The notes: generated by a model from the sequence alone, not told the origin. A stretch of 64,000 bases of DNA from Microcystis aeruginosa FD4 (GCF_009792235.1 NZ_CP046973.1:5332001-5396000); one strand, 5' to 3'; counted from the first letter of the stretch, positions 26,177 to 34,917 are shown. Numbers and translations: made by a program.

Positions 26177-27277
26177 ATGACTTCCTTCACTACTTCCCTG
26201 GCTCTTTTAAGTCAATTTAAATTGGGAGATTTAAACCTAGAAAATCGTCTTGTGCTTGCTCCCATGACGCGAGCGCGAGCCGGAGAAAAACGTCTTGCTA
26301 ATGAGATAATGGCCGAGTATTACCGGCAAAGGGCCAGCGCCGGATTAATGATTACAGAAGCGACGGTAATTTCTCCCCAAGCTAACGGTTGGCAAAATAC
26401 CCCCGGTATCTACACCGATGAACAAGCGCAAGCATGGCAAATGGTGACAAAAATCGCCCAAAGAAAAGGAACACCAATTTTTTGTCAATTGTGGCACTGT
26501 GGTCGCGCTTCTCATCCGAGTTTTCAGGAAAATGGGGCTTTACCCGTTGCCCCTTCCGCAATTAAGATTAAGGGTGAGTTGCATACACCCAGGGGCAAAC
26601 AGCCCTACGAGACCCCTAGAGCCTTAGAAACCGAGGAAATCCCCGCAATTGTCGCCGATTACCGCAAGGCCGCTCAGAGGGCAAAATTAGCGGGGTTTGA
26701 TGGCATAGAAATTCACGGGGCTAATGGTTATTTAATCGATACTTTTCTACAATCGGCCACTAATCAGCGTCAGGATAAGTACGGTGGCAGTTGTGAAAAT
26801 CGCTATCGTTTTTTACAGGAAGTAGTCGAGGCAATTTTAACTGTTTTTCCCAGTCATCGGGTGGGGGTGCGTCTGTCTCCCAATGGCGTTTATAATGACA
26901 TGGGTTCCGAGGATTTTCGAGAAACTTTTCTCTATGTTGCCCAAAGATTAAATGAGTACAATTTAGCTTATTTACATCTGCTAGATGGCTTGGCTTTTGG
27001 TTTTCATGAAAAGGGTCAACCGATGCTTTTATCCGAGTTTCGGGCTGTTTTTAATAGTGCTTTAATCGGCAATTGTGGTTATACAAAAGAAACTGCTGAA
27101 GCCGCTATTCAGTTAGGAGATGCGGATTTAATTGCTTTCGGTCGCCCCTATATCAGTAATCCCGATTTGGTGGAAAGATTCGCCAATAATTGGCCCCTTA
27201 ATCCCGATGCCGAGATGAAAGATTGGTATTCTTTTGACCAGGAAGGTTATATCGATTTTCCCAGTTATAAACCCTAG
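26177..27277 (+). CDS. Alkene reductase, Old Yellow Enzyme family (NemA-like)
   Basis: 366 residues, a full-length FMN-dependent TIM barrel. Seen: LAPMTRARA near the N-terminus, the LWHCGRASHPSF segment, the substrate-binding EIHGANGYLIDTFLQ (His and Asn for the oxyanion), the YGGSCENRYRF signature, VGVRLSPNG, and the phosphate-binding end LIAFGRPYISNPDL. It reduces activated C=C bonds and some nitro compounds with NADPH. No neighbouring regulator is seen. Start at ATG 26177. Confidence 0.93.
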   Translation: MTSFTTSLALLSQFKLGDLNLENRLVLAPMTRARAGEKRLANEIMAEYYRQRASAGLMITEATVISPQANGWQNTPGIYTDEQAQAWQMVTKIAQRKGTPIFCQLWHCGRASHPSFQENGALPVAPSAIKIKGELHTPRGKQPYETPRALETEEIPAIVADYRKAAQRAKLAGFDGIEIHGANGYLIDTFLQSATNQRQDKYGGSCENRYRFLQEVVEAILTVFPSHRVGVRLSPNGVYNDMGSEDFRETFLYVAQRLNEYNLAYLHLLDGLAFGFHEKGQPMLLSEFRAVFNSALIGNCGYTKETAEAAIQLGDADLIAFGRPYISNPDLVERFANNWPLNPDAEMKDWYSFDQEGYIDFPSYKP

Positions 27278-27381
27278 TTATACTAAATCCAGTTATTAAA
27301 GACTGATTATCTATTCATCCTTTTGCCTCTTGCCTCTTGCCTATCCTGATAAGTAGCCTATACTCAACGGATTTAGTATTA

Positions 27382-27416
27382 GATATGTGTAATTAATTGT
27401 GTCTAGCTACTTATCC
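27382..27416. repeat. Dispersed 35-bp repeat (copy 1)
   Basis: GATATGTGTAATTAATTGTG followed by TCTAGCTACTTATCC. The reverse complement, with one to two changes, occurs at 46060-46094. It sits next to an ACTCAACGGATTTAGTAT block that is repeated at 27962. Confidence 0.6.
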
Positions 27417-27462
27417 ATTATGTCCCAAAATTAAATAAGCGAGAGCGCCTTTGTCCCTAACC

Positions 27463-27489
27463 AAAAAGGAAGGCTTTTAAACCTTCCTT
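27463..27489 (-). terminator. Rho-independent terminator of the PEP-CTERM pseudogene
   Basis: On the minus strand AAGGAAGG-TTTAAAAG-CCTTCCTT followed by TTTGG, an 8-bp stem with a T run. It lies just after the old stop codon of the broken gene. Confidence 0.75.
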
Positions 27490-27506
27490 ACAGGATAATT
27501 GGTCAT

Positions 27507-27708
27507 TTATTGACGTTTGCGAGCCAATACACCCAGAGAACCCACCGCTAATAACCGCAGTATCACCGACATTAACGTTATCGACAGTAGCAGCGGAAAC
27601 AGTACCCGTATAGGTAGCGGTAAAAATGGCGGCATGGGCGGGAATGGCACTGAAAACGGCACAAGTCACCGCAGGAAGGCCAAGGGCTTTTAGCAGTTGA
27701 TTAGTCAT
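27507..27708 (-). pseudogene. PEP-CTERM exosortase-substrate protein, internally deleted
   Basis: The N-terminus is a signal peptide (LPAVTCAVFSAIPAHAA) followed by a short piece of the mature protein. After about residue 58 the frame shifts, and LAVGSLGVLARKRQ, the hydrophobic helix and basic tail of a PEP-CTERM sorting signal, follows, ending TAA at 27507. The central domain and the PEP motif are missing, which indicates a large deletion. If unshifted the frame runs on to 27457 as junk. Members of this group are exported and anchored by exosortase. Confidence 0.65.
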
Positions 27709-27922
27709 TTTTGATTAATTGACAAGTTAATTTCATGGCTAATACTTGGGAAAAATTGCTATTTATACCCCATAAATCATTGCTTAACAGCAGCAATAAG
27801 CATCCCTATTCTACCCCCCCCCGAATTTGTCAAGTATTCTCCGTTTTTTATTGATGAATCTGGAAAAAAGCCCATCGGGGAGAGACTGGAAGGGGTCGCC
27901 AAGGAAACATCAGGCATGAGTA

Positions 27923-27953
27923 GAAAACGGGTTTCTCGGAGAAACCCGTTTTC
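27923..27953. terminator. Perfect 15-bp inverted repeat
   Basis: GAAAACGGGTTTCTC, one base, GAGAAACCCGTTTTC. A strong bidirectional hairpin with T-rich ends on both strands. No intact gene ends right at it, so it may be the terminator of the lost upstream part of the DUF2887 region. Confidence 0.5.
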
Positions 27954-27976
27954 TGTGCGTTACTCAACGGATTTAG

Positions 27977-28582
27977 TATGAGGTACAATTTCAAGAAGAT
28001 AAGGCTTTTTATCAGCGCTTTTTCACTGAAATATTCTTATATCTCAGTAAAACCGACTTAACCAATGATTGGCGGGGTGTGATTGTCTATCCTAGCCCTC
28101 AAGTAGAAACCAATCAAGTTCAACGCTATCGGGAACTCCTCAACTGCGAGCGAGTCAGACGGATTTATCTGAATGAATTAGAAAACATTCCTCAAACTTC
28201 GATTGGTTTAGCCACAGTCCAATTAATCACCCTATCTAAAGCAAAAGCACTTGATAGCACCCGAAAATTAATCCAAAGAGTGCGGGAAGAATTAACCCCC
28301 GACCAAAAACCGCAAGAACTCTTACAATTAATAGAGACGATTCTCGTTTATAAGTTACCGCTTCTTAATCGTCGGGAGATAGAAACTATGTTTAGTTTAG
28401 ATGAATTAAAACAAACTCAGTATTTTCAAGATGTGCGCGAGGAAGCGCGTCAGGAAGGCAGACTAAACAAAGCATTAGAGGCTGTCCCTCGTTTGTTAAC
28501 CTTAGGGTTAAGTGTTGAGCAAGTCGCATCCGCCTTAGAGTTAGAGGTTGAACAGGTTAGAGCTATACAAAACGGGAGATAA
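27977..28582 (+). pseudogene. DUF2887/Rpn-family nuclease, C-terminal two thirds
   Basis: The frame is open after a TAG at 27974 and starts VEVQFQ-like (EVQFQEDKAFYQRFFTEIFL), the middle of DUF2887/Rpn proteins (PD-(D/E)XK-like nucleases also annotated as transposases). It runs on through VIVYPSPQVE to a family-like C-terminal end, VEQVRAIQNGR. The first ~70-80 residues are missing and the break coincides with the repeat ACTCAACGGATTTAGTAT. The only ORF start (GTG 28079) is internal. Confidence 0.8.
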
Positions 28583-28611
28583 AAAATGCGATCGCATTGT
28601 AAAATAAAATC

Positions 28612-28775
28612 ATGAAAACTGACACGATTTTTGATCAACTCTTTCAATCTTTCCCCTCTATCTCCTTTGAATTAATTCAACTCCCTATCAACGAAGCGAA
28701 TAACTACCGCTTTGACTCAGTGGAAGTCAAACAACTTTCCTTTCGTCTTGATGGAGTCTTTCTGCCTCAAAATAA
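28612..28775 (+). pseudogene. DUF2887/Rpn-family nuclease, N-terminal fragment
   Basis: Starts at an ATG and reads MKTDTIFDQLFQSFPSISFE and VEVKQLSFRLDGVFLP, the classical start of DUF2887 proteins. Homology stops after about 52 residues. The longer open frame (to 29145) continues as the antisense of grrA and is not coding. This piece is what the fragment at 27977 lacks, but it lies downstream of it. Confidence 0.75.
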
Positions 28776-28844
28776 TCACCCGAGATTTCATCGTCAAACT
28801 GGGGTTGGGACGAGGATAAAGTTATCACCTCACCCAACCTTAAC

Positions 28845-29219
28845 TTACCAACGATTTAAGAAACTGCCACCATTACCCCAGCGCGGTCGGGAATTAAAGA
28901 AACTGCCACCGTCAGACCAACCATTGCGCCAGGGCTGCGCATTAACGAAGCTACCACCGCGACCATCTCCCCAACCACCGACACGACTATTCACCCAACC
29001 GCGACCGCGACCATCTCCCCAGCCTAAAGCTTGTAAACTAGGATCGGCAGTACCTTCCGGCAGTTGGTTAACCCGTTCGCGTACAGCGCTAGATAGACGA
29101 CTTAAACGCGCTTCAATGGGATTAGCCTCGTCTGAGGCGGCCTGAGCGGTGCTAGTCAGACCGAAGGCAGATAAAGCAAGAAGAAAGCCGACTAAACCGG
29201 TTTTATTGCTGATATTCAC
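28845..29219 (-). CDS. grrA: GrrA/OscA1-type RiPP precursor (cyclophane peptide)
   Basis: 124 residues from a GTG at 29219 with AGGAG upstream. Residues 1-27 look like a secretion-type leader (GFLLALSAFGLTSTAQA). Residues 67-124 are Gly-rich with aromatic-X-Asn triads WVN (75-77), FVN (91-93), FFN (107-109) and FLN (120-122), interspersed with WGDG/WGNG. In this family a radical SAM maturase (GrrM) links the aromatic ring to the Asn side chain to make three-residue cyclophanes. The identification rests on leader, repeats and the adjacent grrP. GrrM is not found in the window. Confidence 0.85.
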   Translation of the reverse strand: MNISNKTGLVGFLLALSAFGLTSTAQAASDEANPIEARLSRLSSAVRERVNQLPEGTADPSLQALGWGDGRGRGWVNSRVGGWGDGRGGSFVNAQPWRNGWSDGGSFFNSRPRWGNGGSFLNRW

Positions 29220-29233
29220 CTGAATTTATGCTC

Positions 29234-30133
29234 CTATTTGGCTTCTTGGGGATTAATTTGGGCGTGTTCGATAACTTTGAAGGCAAAAAACCCCTTTAAT
29301 AATTCTGGGGGGATGGGAACCATGCCTTGACTACCGAACCAGCGATCGATTTGACTAACGGTGGCCGTATCATTGCTGATGTAATCCTGCATCATTTTAA
29401 CAATGGCATAGTTGACATCATCCAAAAAAGTAGAGTTATCTTCGGGAACCATACAAGCAATGCCAAAATTAGCTAAAGCTTCTTCAGGGACGATTTCGTA
29501 AGCTTGAGGGTTATCTCTGAGGATTGTTCCCGCTAAAGAAATGCTATCCCCCGCTATTGCGTCGATTTTACCAGTTTTTAAAGCTTCGATCGCTTCTTCT
29601 ACGGTGCTGTAGGTAGCAACAATTGTCGCTTGCGGTTGTACTAATTTAATCACATCGACGGCCGCAGAAGTGGGAACCAAGGCGATGCGTTTACCGATTA
29701 GGGATTGAGGAGTGGAGAGATTGCTACCTTTTTTGGCTAAAATCCTAATCCCAGAAATGCTGTAACTGGTAGAAAAATCGACAACTTTCGCCCTTTCCCA
29801 AGTAAAAGCCGTACTACAAGCGATATCGATTTCCCCGCTACGAATGAGATTAATTTTCTCTCCGGGTTGGTTCGCTTCAATCATTTGCAGGGTGACGGGA
29901 CGACCGAGACGAGTTTGCAATCGTTTTCTAATTCGTTCCAACACATCCATAGAATAGCCGACTAATTCCCCCTTCTCATTGACGTAGGAGTAGGGAATCG
30001 CATCAAAACGGGTTCCTACGGTCAAAAATCCCGTGCGAGCCACTTTTTCCACCACTGTTTCCGCTAAACTCGGACTGGTTAGAAGCAGCGGCAAAAGGCA
30101 ACTAATTCCCGCTAACTGTAAAATTTTCTTCAT
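29234..30133 (-). CDS. grrP: GrrP-type extracellular solute-binding-like protein
   Basis: 299 residues with an N-terminal signal peptide (LAGISCLLPLLLTSPSLA) and a periplasmic amino-acid-binding fold (SBP_bac_3): ARTGFLTVGTRFDAIPYSYV, GYSMDVLERI, IRSGEIDIACSTAFTWERA, and KIDAIAGDSISLAG. No ABC permease or ATPase is adjacent. In cyanobacteria an orphan protein of this type accompanies grrA and grrM, so a role in sensing or carrying the modified peptide, or its target, is inferred. It lies 14 bases upstream of grrA on the same strand, so the two are co-transcribed. Confidence 0.8.
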   Translation of the reverse strand: MKKILQLAGISCLLPLLLTSPSLAETVVEKVARTGFLTVGTRFDAIPYSYVNEKGELVGYSMDVLERIRKRLQTRLGRPVTLQMIEANQPGEKINLIRSGEIDIACSTAFTWERAKVVDFSTSYSISGIRILAKKGSNLSTPQSLIGKRIALVPTSAAVDVIKLVQPQATIVATYSTVEEAIEALKTGKIDAIAGDSISLAGTILRDNPQAYEIVPEEALANFGIACMVPEDNSTFLDDVNYAIVKMMQDYISNDTATVSQIDRWFGSQGMVPIPPELLKGFFAFKVIEHAQINPQEAK

Positions 30134-30221
30134 AAATCGAGTGCTTGCTCCCGTACAAACATAACTATACTAGAATTCACTAAAAAATCTTCAGGGTTTT
30201 CATAATAATTTCTGTGAACTT

Positions 30222-31391
30222 TTACAAATTAGATGGCGGTTCAAGGCGAATTAATTGACCGTTACCTTCATCGGTGAGCAGGTATAAAAATCCGTCGGGA
30301 CTTTGACGCACATCCCGCACCCTCTGACCGATGGGAATCGCTTCTTGATTGATAATTTCACCGGATTTATTCACTGACAGACGACGAATATCCCTGGAAA
30401 CTAAACCACCGGCGAATAAATTTCCCTGCCAATTAGGAAAGCGATTACCAGTATAAAAGACCAATCCCGAAGGAGCGATCGCAGGTGTCCAAATTGTTTT
30501 CGGATCAATCAGATATGGTCGAGATTTTTCGCTAGAAACTGGGGTGTTAGTACCGTACTCTTGACTAGCAGAAACCACTGGCCAGCCGTAATTTTTACCT
30601 TTTTCAATTAAATTTAATTCATCCCCTCCTTTCGCTCCGTGTTCTGTTGCCCAGACTCTTTTAGTCATCGGATCAAAGCTGATTCCTTGAATATTCCGAT
30701 GGCCATAACTCCAAATTTTAGAACCCGCAAAAGGATTATCTTTCGGTAGAGAACCATCGTCATTGATGCGGATAATTTTACCTAAATGACTTTGCAGATT
30801 TTGTGCCTGTTTTCTAATTAAATCTCCTGCTAATTGTAGGGGAGGATTACCCCCGTCCCCAATCGCTACCAATAAAGTGCCATCCGGTAGCCATAATAAC
30901 CGCGAACCGAAGTGTTGAGAGCCGGTTTTTGCCTGGGAAACTTCAAAAATAACCTGTACATCTCGCAAACTTGTACCATCATAAACCGCACGAGCGACGC
31001 GGGTACGATTAGCCTCCTGGTCTCCGTGAGCATAAGTTAGATAAATCCAGCGATTTTGGGCAAATTGGGGATGAATTGCCACATCGAGCAATCCTCCTTG
31101 TCCGAAGGCAAAAACTTCGGGAACTCCAGCGATGGCTTTTGGCTCTAATTTACCCTCTCTAACCACTCTTAAACGACCGGGGCGCTCTGTGATCAGGATT
31201 TCCCCGTTAGGTAGCCAAACCATCGACCAGGGATGTTCTAAACCCTCGATTACGGTCACTTTTTGCCATTGATTTCTCTGGGAATTATTCGCTAAATTAA
31301 ATACATTTGTTCCTTGACAACTGGAGATAATTATGGTAGCAAAAACGCTAGAAACCAGAGGCAAGAAAATCCGATTGAGAGAATTAAGCAT
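30222..31391 (-). CDS. PQQ-dependent aldose sugar dehydrogenase-like lipoprotein
   Basis: 389 residues from ATG 31391, which has GAGGAG upstream; the longer TTG start is unlikely. The N-terminus is a lipoprotein signal with ISSC lipobox (LVSSVFATIIISSC). The rest is a six-bladed propeller of the soluble glucose/sorbosone dehydrogenase family (GLEHPWSMVWLPNGEILITE, WATEHGAKGGDELNLIEKGK, APSGLVFYTG). Such enzymes oxidise aldoses in the periplasm with PQQ. Whether this strain makes PQQ is unknown, so a PQQ-free role is possible. Confidence 0.85.
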   Translation of the reverse strand: MLNSLNRIFLPLVSSVFATIIISSCQGTNVFNLANNSQRNQWQKVTVIEGLEHPWSMVWLPNGEILITERPGRLRVVREGKLEPKAIAGVPEVFAFGQGGLLDVAIHPQFAQNRWIYLTYAHGDQEANRTRVARAVYDGTSLRDVQVIFEVSQAKTGSQHFGSRLLWLPDGTLLVAIGDGGNPPLQLAGDLIRKQAQNLQSHLGKIIRINDDGSLPKDNPFAGSKIWSYGHRNIQGISFDPMTKRVWATEHGAKGGDELNLIEKGKNYGWPVVSASQEYGTNTPVSSEKSRPYLIDPKTIWTPAIAPSGLVFYTGNRFPNWQGNLFAGGLVSRDIRRLSVNKSGEIINQEAIPIGQRVRDVRQSPDGFLYLLTDEGNGQLIRLEPPSNL

Positions 31392-31430
31392 TAGTTGGCA
31401 ACTCCTCAAGTTTTCAGCAGATAAATATAA

Positions 31431-32213
31431 TTATATTGATTCCATTTTAAGGAGTTGTTTCAGGAAAGTTAAGAGATTTCGTAGTGATGGTATTTGTGTT
31501 GAAGTTTGCTCGCTAATCCAGCGAGCATCAGAAATAGTTGCGGTGTTGGTTTTTCCAGGTTTAAGAATACTAGCAACTGCGGCAATAGTGGCTTTTTCTT
31601 TATCAAAAGGTTTCCAGCCAATTTGACTAATTTCTTCCTCGGAAAATTGTTGAATATATGCTTTTGCTCTGTTCATATATTCAGGATAGGCTATTTTTCC
31701 ACAATCACAAAGTAGGGTATCTAAGACACCTTGATCAACATTATTAGGCAGTATATATAATCCGACTCTTGGTCTATTTTCTTGAATAGTTCCCGTGGCA
31801 GCTACTCCCCTGGGAAAGTCGGGAAAATATTCCCGAAAACCCTGATGATATTTGCGAGCAACTTCTGCTGGGTTATCTTTATCCGCATCGGCAATAATGG
31901 CAAAAGCTGATAATTCATTGTTATAATCCATATCGGCAAGTTTATTGGTTAAATTTTTAATTAATTCACTGCCACCCCCGGCATAAATTGCCACGGATAA
32001 AGTCTCAGTATAAAGAATAGATGGCATATCGAGTCTGATGTAAAGTTTTCCAGTTTTAGGAGGAGGATATTTCGGAATAAATTTTTTCCAAATTGGTTCT
32101 AGATTTGAGAGTTCTTCACATTTAGAAAACCCCAGCAGTTTACACATAACTTTCACCAGAAAAGCTTGATCATGATTACCTTCCACTCCAATCAATATAT
32201 GTTCTCGACTCAC
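31431..32213 (-). CDS. TOPRIM-type (DUF3226-like) partner of an AAA ATPase
   Basis: 260 residues from a GTG at 32213 that overlaps the stop of the upstream ATPase by four bases (GTGA), with GGAGG eight bases before it. TOPRIM features: IGVEGNHDQAF near the start (Glu11) and IIADADKD (Asp109, Asp111), then RPRVGLYILPNN, as in DUF3226 and OLD-nuclease-like proteins. TOPRIM domains cut nucleic acid or act as effectors in PARIS (AriB), Gabija (GajA) and related systems. Coupled expression with the ATPase points to a two-component system. It is probably an effector nuclease or nucleotide-binding regulator; function not proven. Confidence 0.75.
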   Translation of the reverse strand: MSREHILIGVEGNHDQAFLVKVMCKLLGFSKCEELSNLEPIWKKFIPKYPPPKTGKLYIRLDMPSILYTETLSVAIYAGGGSELIKNLTNKLADMDYNNELSAFAIIADADKDNPAEVARKYHQGFREYFPDFPRGVAATGTIQENRPRVGLYILPNNVDQGVLDTLLCDCGKIAYPEYMNRAKAYIQQFSEEEISQIGWKPFDKEKATIAAVASILKPGKTNTATISDARWISEQTSTQIPSLRNLLTFLKQLLKMESI

Positions 32214-33394
32214 CAACGAACCTCCTGTCCTAAGTCTTCTCGTAAACTTTTTAATCGAGTCCAATCATGTCTAACTACTCTAGTATAATTTTCCTTTGGT
32301 TCGAGACGATAAAGCACCAAATCTGATTCTGGTTCAGTAACTTCTAACAGAGCATCAACAGCTTCTAGACTGTGGGTAGTAGCAAACAGTTGTACATTCA
32401 TTTTTTGACACCATTTAACTAACCAATTAAAAGAACTTTGCAGGGCCTCTGTATGAATAGCTGATTCTAATTCATCAATGAATAAAATTCCACCTTTAAC
32501 ACTGGCAAGTTTGAGAGCAATATGAAGTAAGCGACGCACCCCGTCACCAAAGGTACTAACGGGTACAAGTCCCAATTTTTCGTGTTGAATATAAATGTTA
32601 AATCTGGAAGATAAAGAATGAGGAGGTAAGAGAATTTCTAAGTCAGAAATATTACTGTCCATTTGACGCAGTAAATCGATAACATCTGTTTTAAAATTGG
32701 CAAATCTCACCTCTGAAAGCAATCGAAATTGACCAATATCAGAACGATGAGAAGCGGGACTAACCAGAGAAGTTAGTAAGCTAGGTTCTTTTTTTCCCGA
32801 TAGTCTAGAGAGAGAGCTATTTTCCCAAAGTTGATAGTTTTCTTTCAGGGGATTTTGGGGATAATTAATTAAACTTATTAATTGTTCTTGAGCCAAAAAT
32901 ACTGTTATCGATAAATTTATACCTTTTCTTGTTTCCCATAAATCTTCATTATTATCGATTAAATCTTCGTTTTCTTCGCTAATTATATCCTTAGGATGAA
33001 GCTTGTCTTCGGGGTTGTCAATTAAAATAATTCCTTCGAGTTCTTCATAAATTGCCTCGATTTTCTGAACTTTAAAGGAGCCATTTCCTGTGATTGATAT
33101 AACCCCGTGATCAAGTTTTTCTTGCTCAACAATTGGATCGTGAGTAAATAACCACTGTAGGGAATCTAGATAAGGAGTACGAGAAACTCTGTACTCTTGT
33201 TCTCTTTGTCTAGCAGTATTTAGCCAAACTTTTAGATCTAAGGGATGACAGTAAATAGATAACGCTTCGAGAACGCTGGTTTTTCCCGAATTATTAATTC
33301 CCACAAGCAGGTTAATCTGTCCGAGATTCTTGAGCTTCAGATCTCGCAGTCCTCTAAACTGGTGAATGGTAATGTTTTCTAGGCTTTTAGTCAT
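32210..33394 (-). CDS. SMC/OLD-like AAA ATPase of a two-gene TOPRIM system
   Basis: 394 residues. Walker A GINNSGKT at 32-39, signature-like FGDGVRRLL at 282-290, Walker B ILFIDE at 303-308, and the H-switch ATTHSLE (His341). Between Walker A and the signature lies a variable insert of about 220 residues. This ABC-type ATPase architecture (AAA_15/AAA_21) is found in AriA, GajA and other phage-defence ATPases. It is translated first, with the TOPRIM gene overlapping its stop by four bases. No third gene is adjacent: downstream is the sugar dehydrogenase. Confidence 0.85.
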   Translation of the reverse strand: MTKSLENITIHQFRGLRDLKLKNLGQINLLVGINNSGKTSVLEALSIYCHPLDLKVWLNTARQREQEYRVSRTPYLDSLQWLFTHDPIVEQEKLDHGVISITGNGSFKVQKIEAIYEELEGIILIDNPEDKLHPKDIISEENEDLIDNNEDLWETRKGINLSITVFLAQEQLISLINYPQNPLKENYQLWENSSLSRLSGKKEPSLLTSLVSPASHRSDIGQFRLLSEVRFANFKTDVIDLLRQMDSNISDLEILLPPHSLSSRFNIYIQHEKLGLVPVSTFGDGVRRLLHIALKLASVKGGILFIDELESAIHTEALQSSFNWLVKWCQKMNVQLFATTHSLEAVDALLEVTEPESDLVLYRLEPKENYTRVVRHDWTRLKSLREDLGQEVRW

Positions 33395-33688
33395 AAACTT
33401 AGTTTAGCTGAAAAGGGTGACAAAAAACTAAGTCATCTACTCAAATGTATTGAAGTTTGAATTTAATCAACTTCTTCGGGTAAAGTCAGGATTATTGCCT
33501 CAATCAATTCAGGTGGTTATTTGGTGTAAACATGAAAAAATCTGATAAAATCAGTTAATTATGCGGAAATATCTCCGTTTAAAACTAAATAAAAAAGATT
33601 TACACTAATCCAGTACCATCCAGACCTTTTATGCTATCATACTTAGTAAAAGGTTATTTTAAATAATGTCTCCATTTGATCAAAGACA

Positions 33689-34138
33689 ATGCTTGCTTTA
33701 GAACAGCTTTATGAAAAAGAATATGATCGCTGGTTAAGCGAGACGATCGAGTTATTAAAAAATCGCCAGTTTGATCGGGTAGATTACGAACATTTAATCG
33801 AGGAGTTGGCAGCTTGGGGACGAAGCGAAAAAACTGCTGTTAAAAGTTTAAGTTTACAAATAATAATCCAGATCCTACTCTATCAATTTTGGACGACTGA
33901 AAGAGAAAGAAATAGTAATCATTGGGCAGCAGAGATTATCACTTTTCGAGTACAATTAGAAGATAAGCTCACCACCAATTTAAGTAAATTTCTAGAACTA
34001 GAGTTAGGGAATATCTATGAAAACGCTCGCTTAATTGCCGAAAAAAAGACAGGATTAAAAAATTTACCGATAATTTGTCCCTACTCTCTGAGACAAATTC
34101 TTGAGAAACAGTGGTTTCCCGATACAGATAATCAATAA
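33689..34138 (+). CDS. DUF29 domain protein
   Basis: 149 residues with the DUF29 pattern: LEQLYEKEYDRWLSETIELL, DYEHLIEELAAWGRSEKTAV and a C-terminal ARLIAEKKTGLKNLPIICPY. DUF29 proteins are common in bloom-forming cyanobacteria, often in many copies and near mobile DNA. No biochemical function is known to me. It lies 294 bp after the start of the divergent ATPase gene and 12 bases before the broken ABC ATPase. Codon use does not look unusual. Confidence 0.8.
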   Translation: MLALEQLYEKEYDRWLSETIELLKNRQFDRVDYEHLIEELAAWGRSEKTAVKSLSLQIIIQILLYQFWTTERERNSNHWAAEIITFRVQLEDKLTTNLSKFLELELGNIYENARLIAEKKTGLKNLPIICPYSLRQILEKQWFPDTDNQ

Positions 34139-34150
34139 ACTCTCAAAAAT

Positions 34151-34900
34151 ATGGACTCTCACAACAGGGAACCGATTATAATTGCCGAAGCGGTGGAAAA
34201 ATGGTACGATAACCGCTTTCATGCTTTGCGGGGAGTCAATCTCACCGTTAATAAACAGGAATTTGTCGTGATTATGGGGCCGTCCGGTTCAGAAAAATCC
34301 ACCTTTATTCGCACTTTTAACGGGTTGGAATCCTATCAAAAAGGCCGCATTATTATTGACGGAATAACTGTTTCCCACAACCTGAAAAATATCGAGGCAA
34401 TCCGTCAGGAAGTCGGGATGGTTTTTCAACAATTTAACCTCTTTCCCCATCTGACGGTATTAGATAATGTCACCCTCGGTCCGATATGGGTTCGCGGTTG
34501 GAAAAAAGCGCAAGCGGAGGAAATAGCGACAAAACTCCTCGAAAAAGTCGGTATTCTCGAACAAGCGCTTAAATATCCCCCCCAGTGATCGGGAGGACAA
34601 CAGCAGCGGGTGGCAATCGTTCGCGCTTTGGCCATGCAACCGAAAGTGATGTTATTCGATGAACCGACCTCAGCCTTAGACCCAGAAATGGTGCGAGAAG
34701 TCTTGGAAACGATGCAAAGTTTAGCCAAATCGGGGATGACCATGGTTTGTGTCACCCACGAGGTAGGATTCGCGCGAGAAGTGGCCGATCGAGTGGTATT
34801 TATGGATCAGGGTTTAATTTTGGAAATTGCCCCCCCAGCAGAATTTTTTAATCATCCCCAATCCGATCGAACTCAGCAATTTTTAGCAAAAATTCTTTGA
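34151..34900 (+). pseudogene. Polar amino-acid ABC transporter ATPase, nonsense-broken (GlnQ type)
   Basis: The frame covers a full ATPase (KWYDNRFHALRGVNLTVNKQ, the Q-loop VGMVFQQFNLFPHLTVLDNV, then Walker B VMLFDEPTSALDPE and CVTHEVGFAREVADRVVFMD) but has a TGA at 34586-34588 where the signature motif should read QLSGGQQQ (TTA to TGA, one base). The P-loop is GPSGSEKST in place of GPSGSGKST, so the ATP-binding Gly is replaced by Glu. Either change would abolish activity. No permease or binding protein is adjacent. Confidence 0.85.
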
Positions 34901-34917
34901 TTTTCCATGACTTGATG

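Noticed and set aside
28612..29145. 177-codon forward frame through the grrA locus
   Set aside because: Only the first ~52 codons match DUF2887. The rest is the antisense strand of the grrA Gly-rich region.
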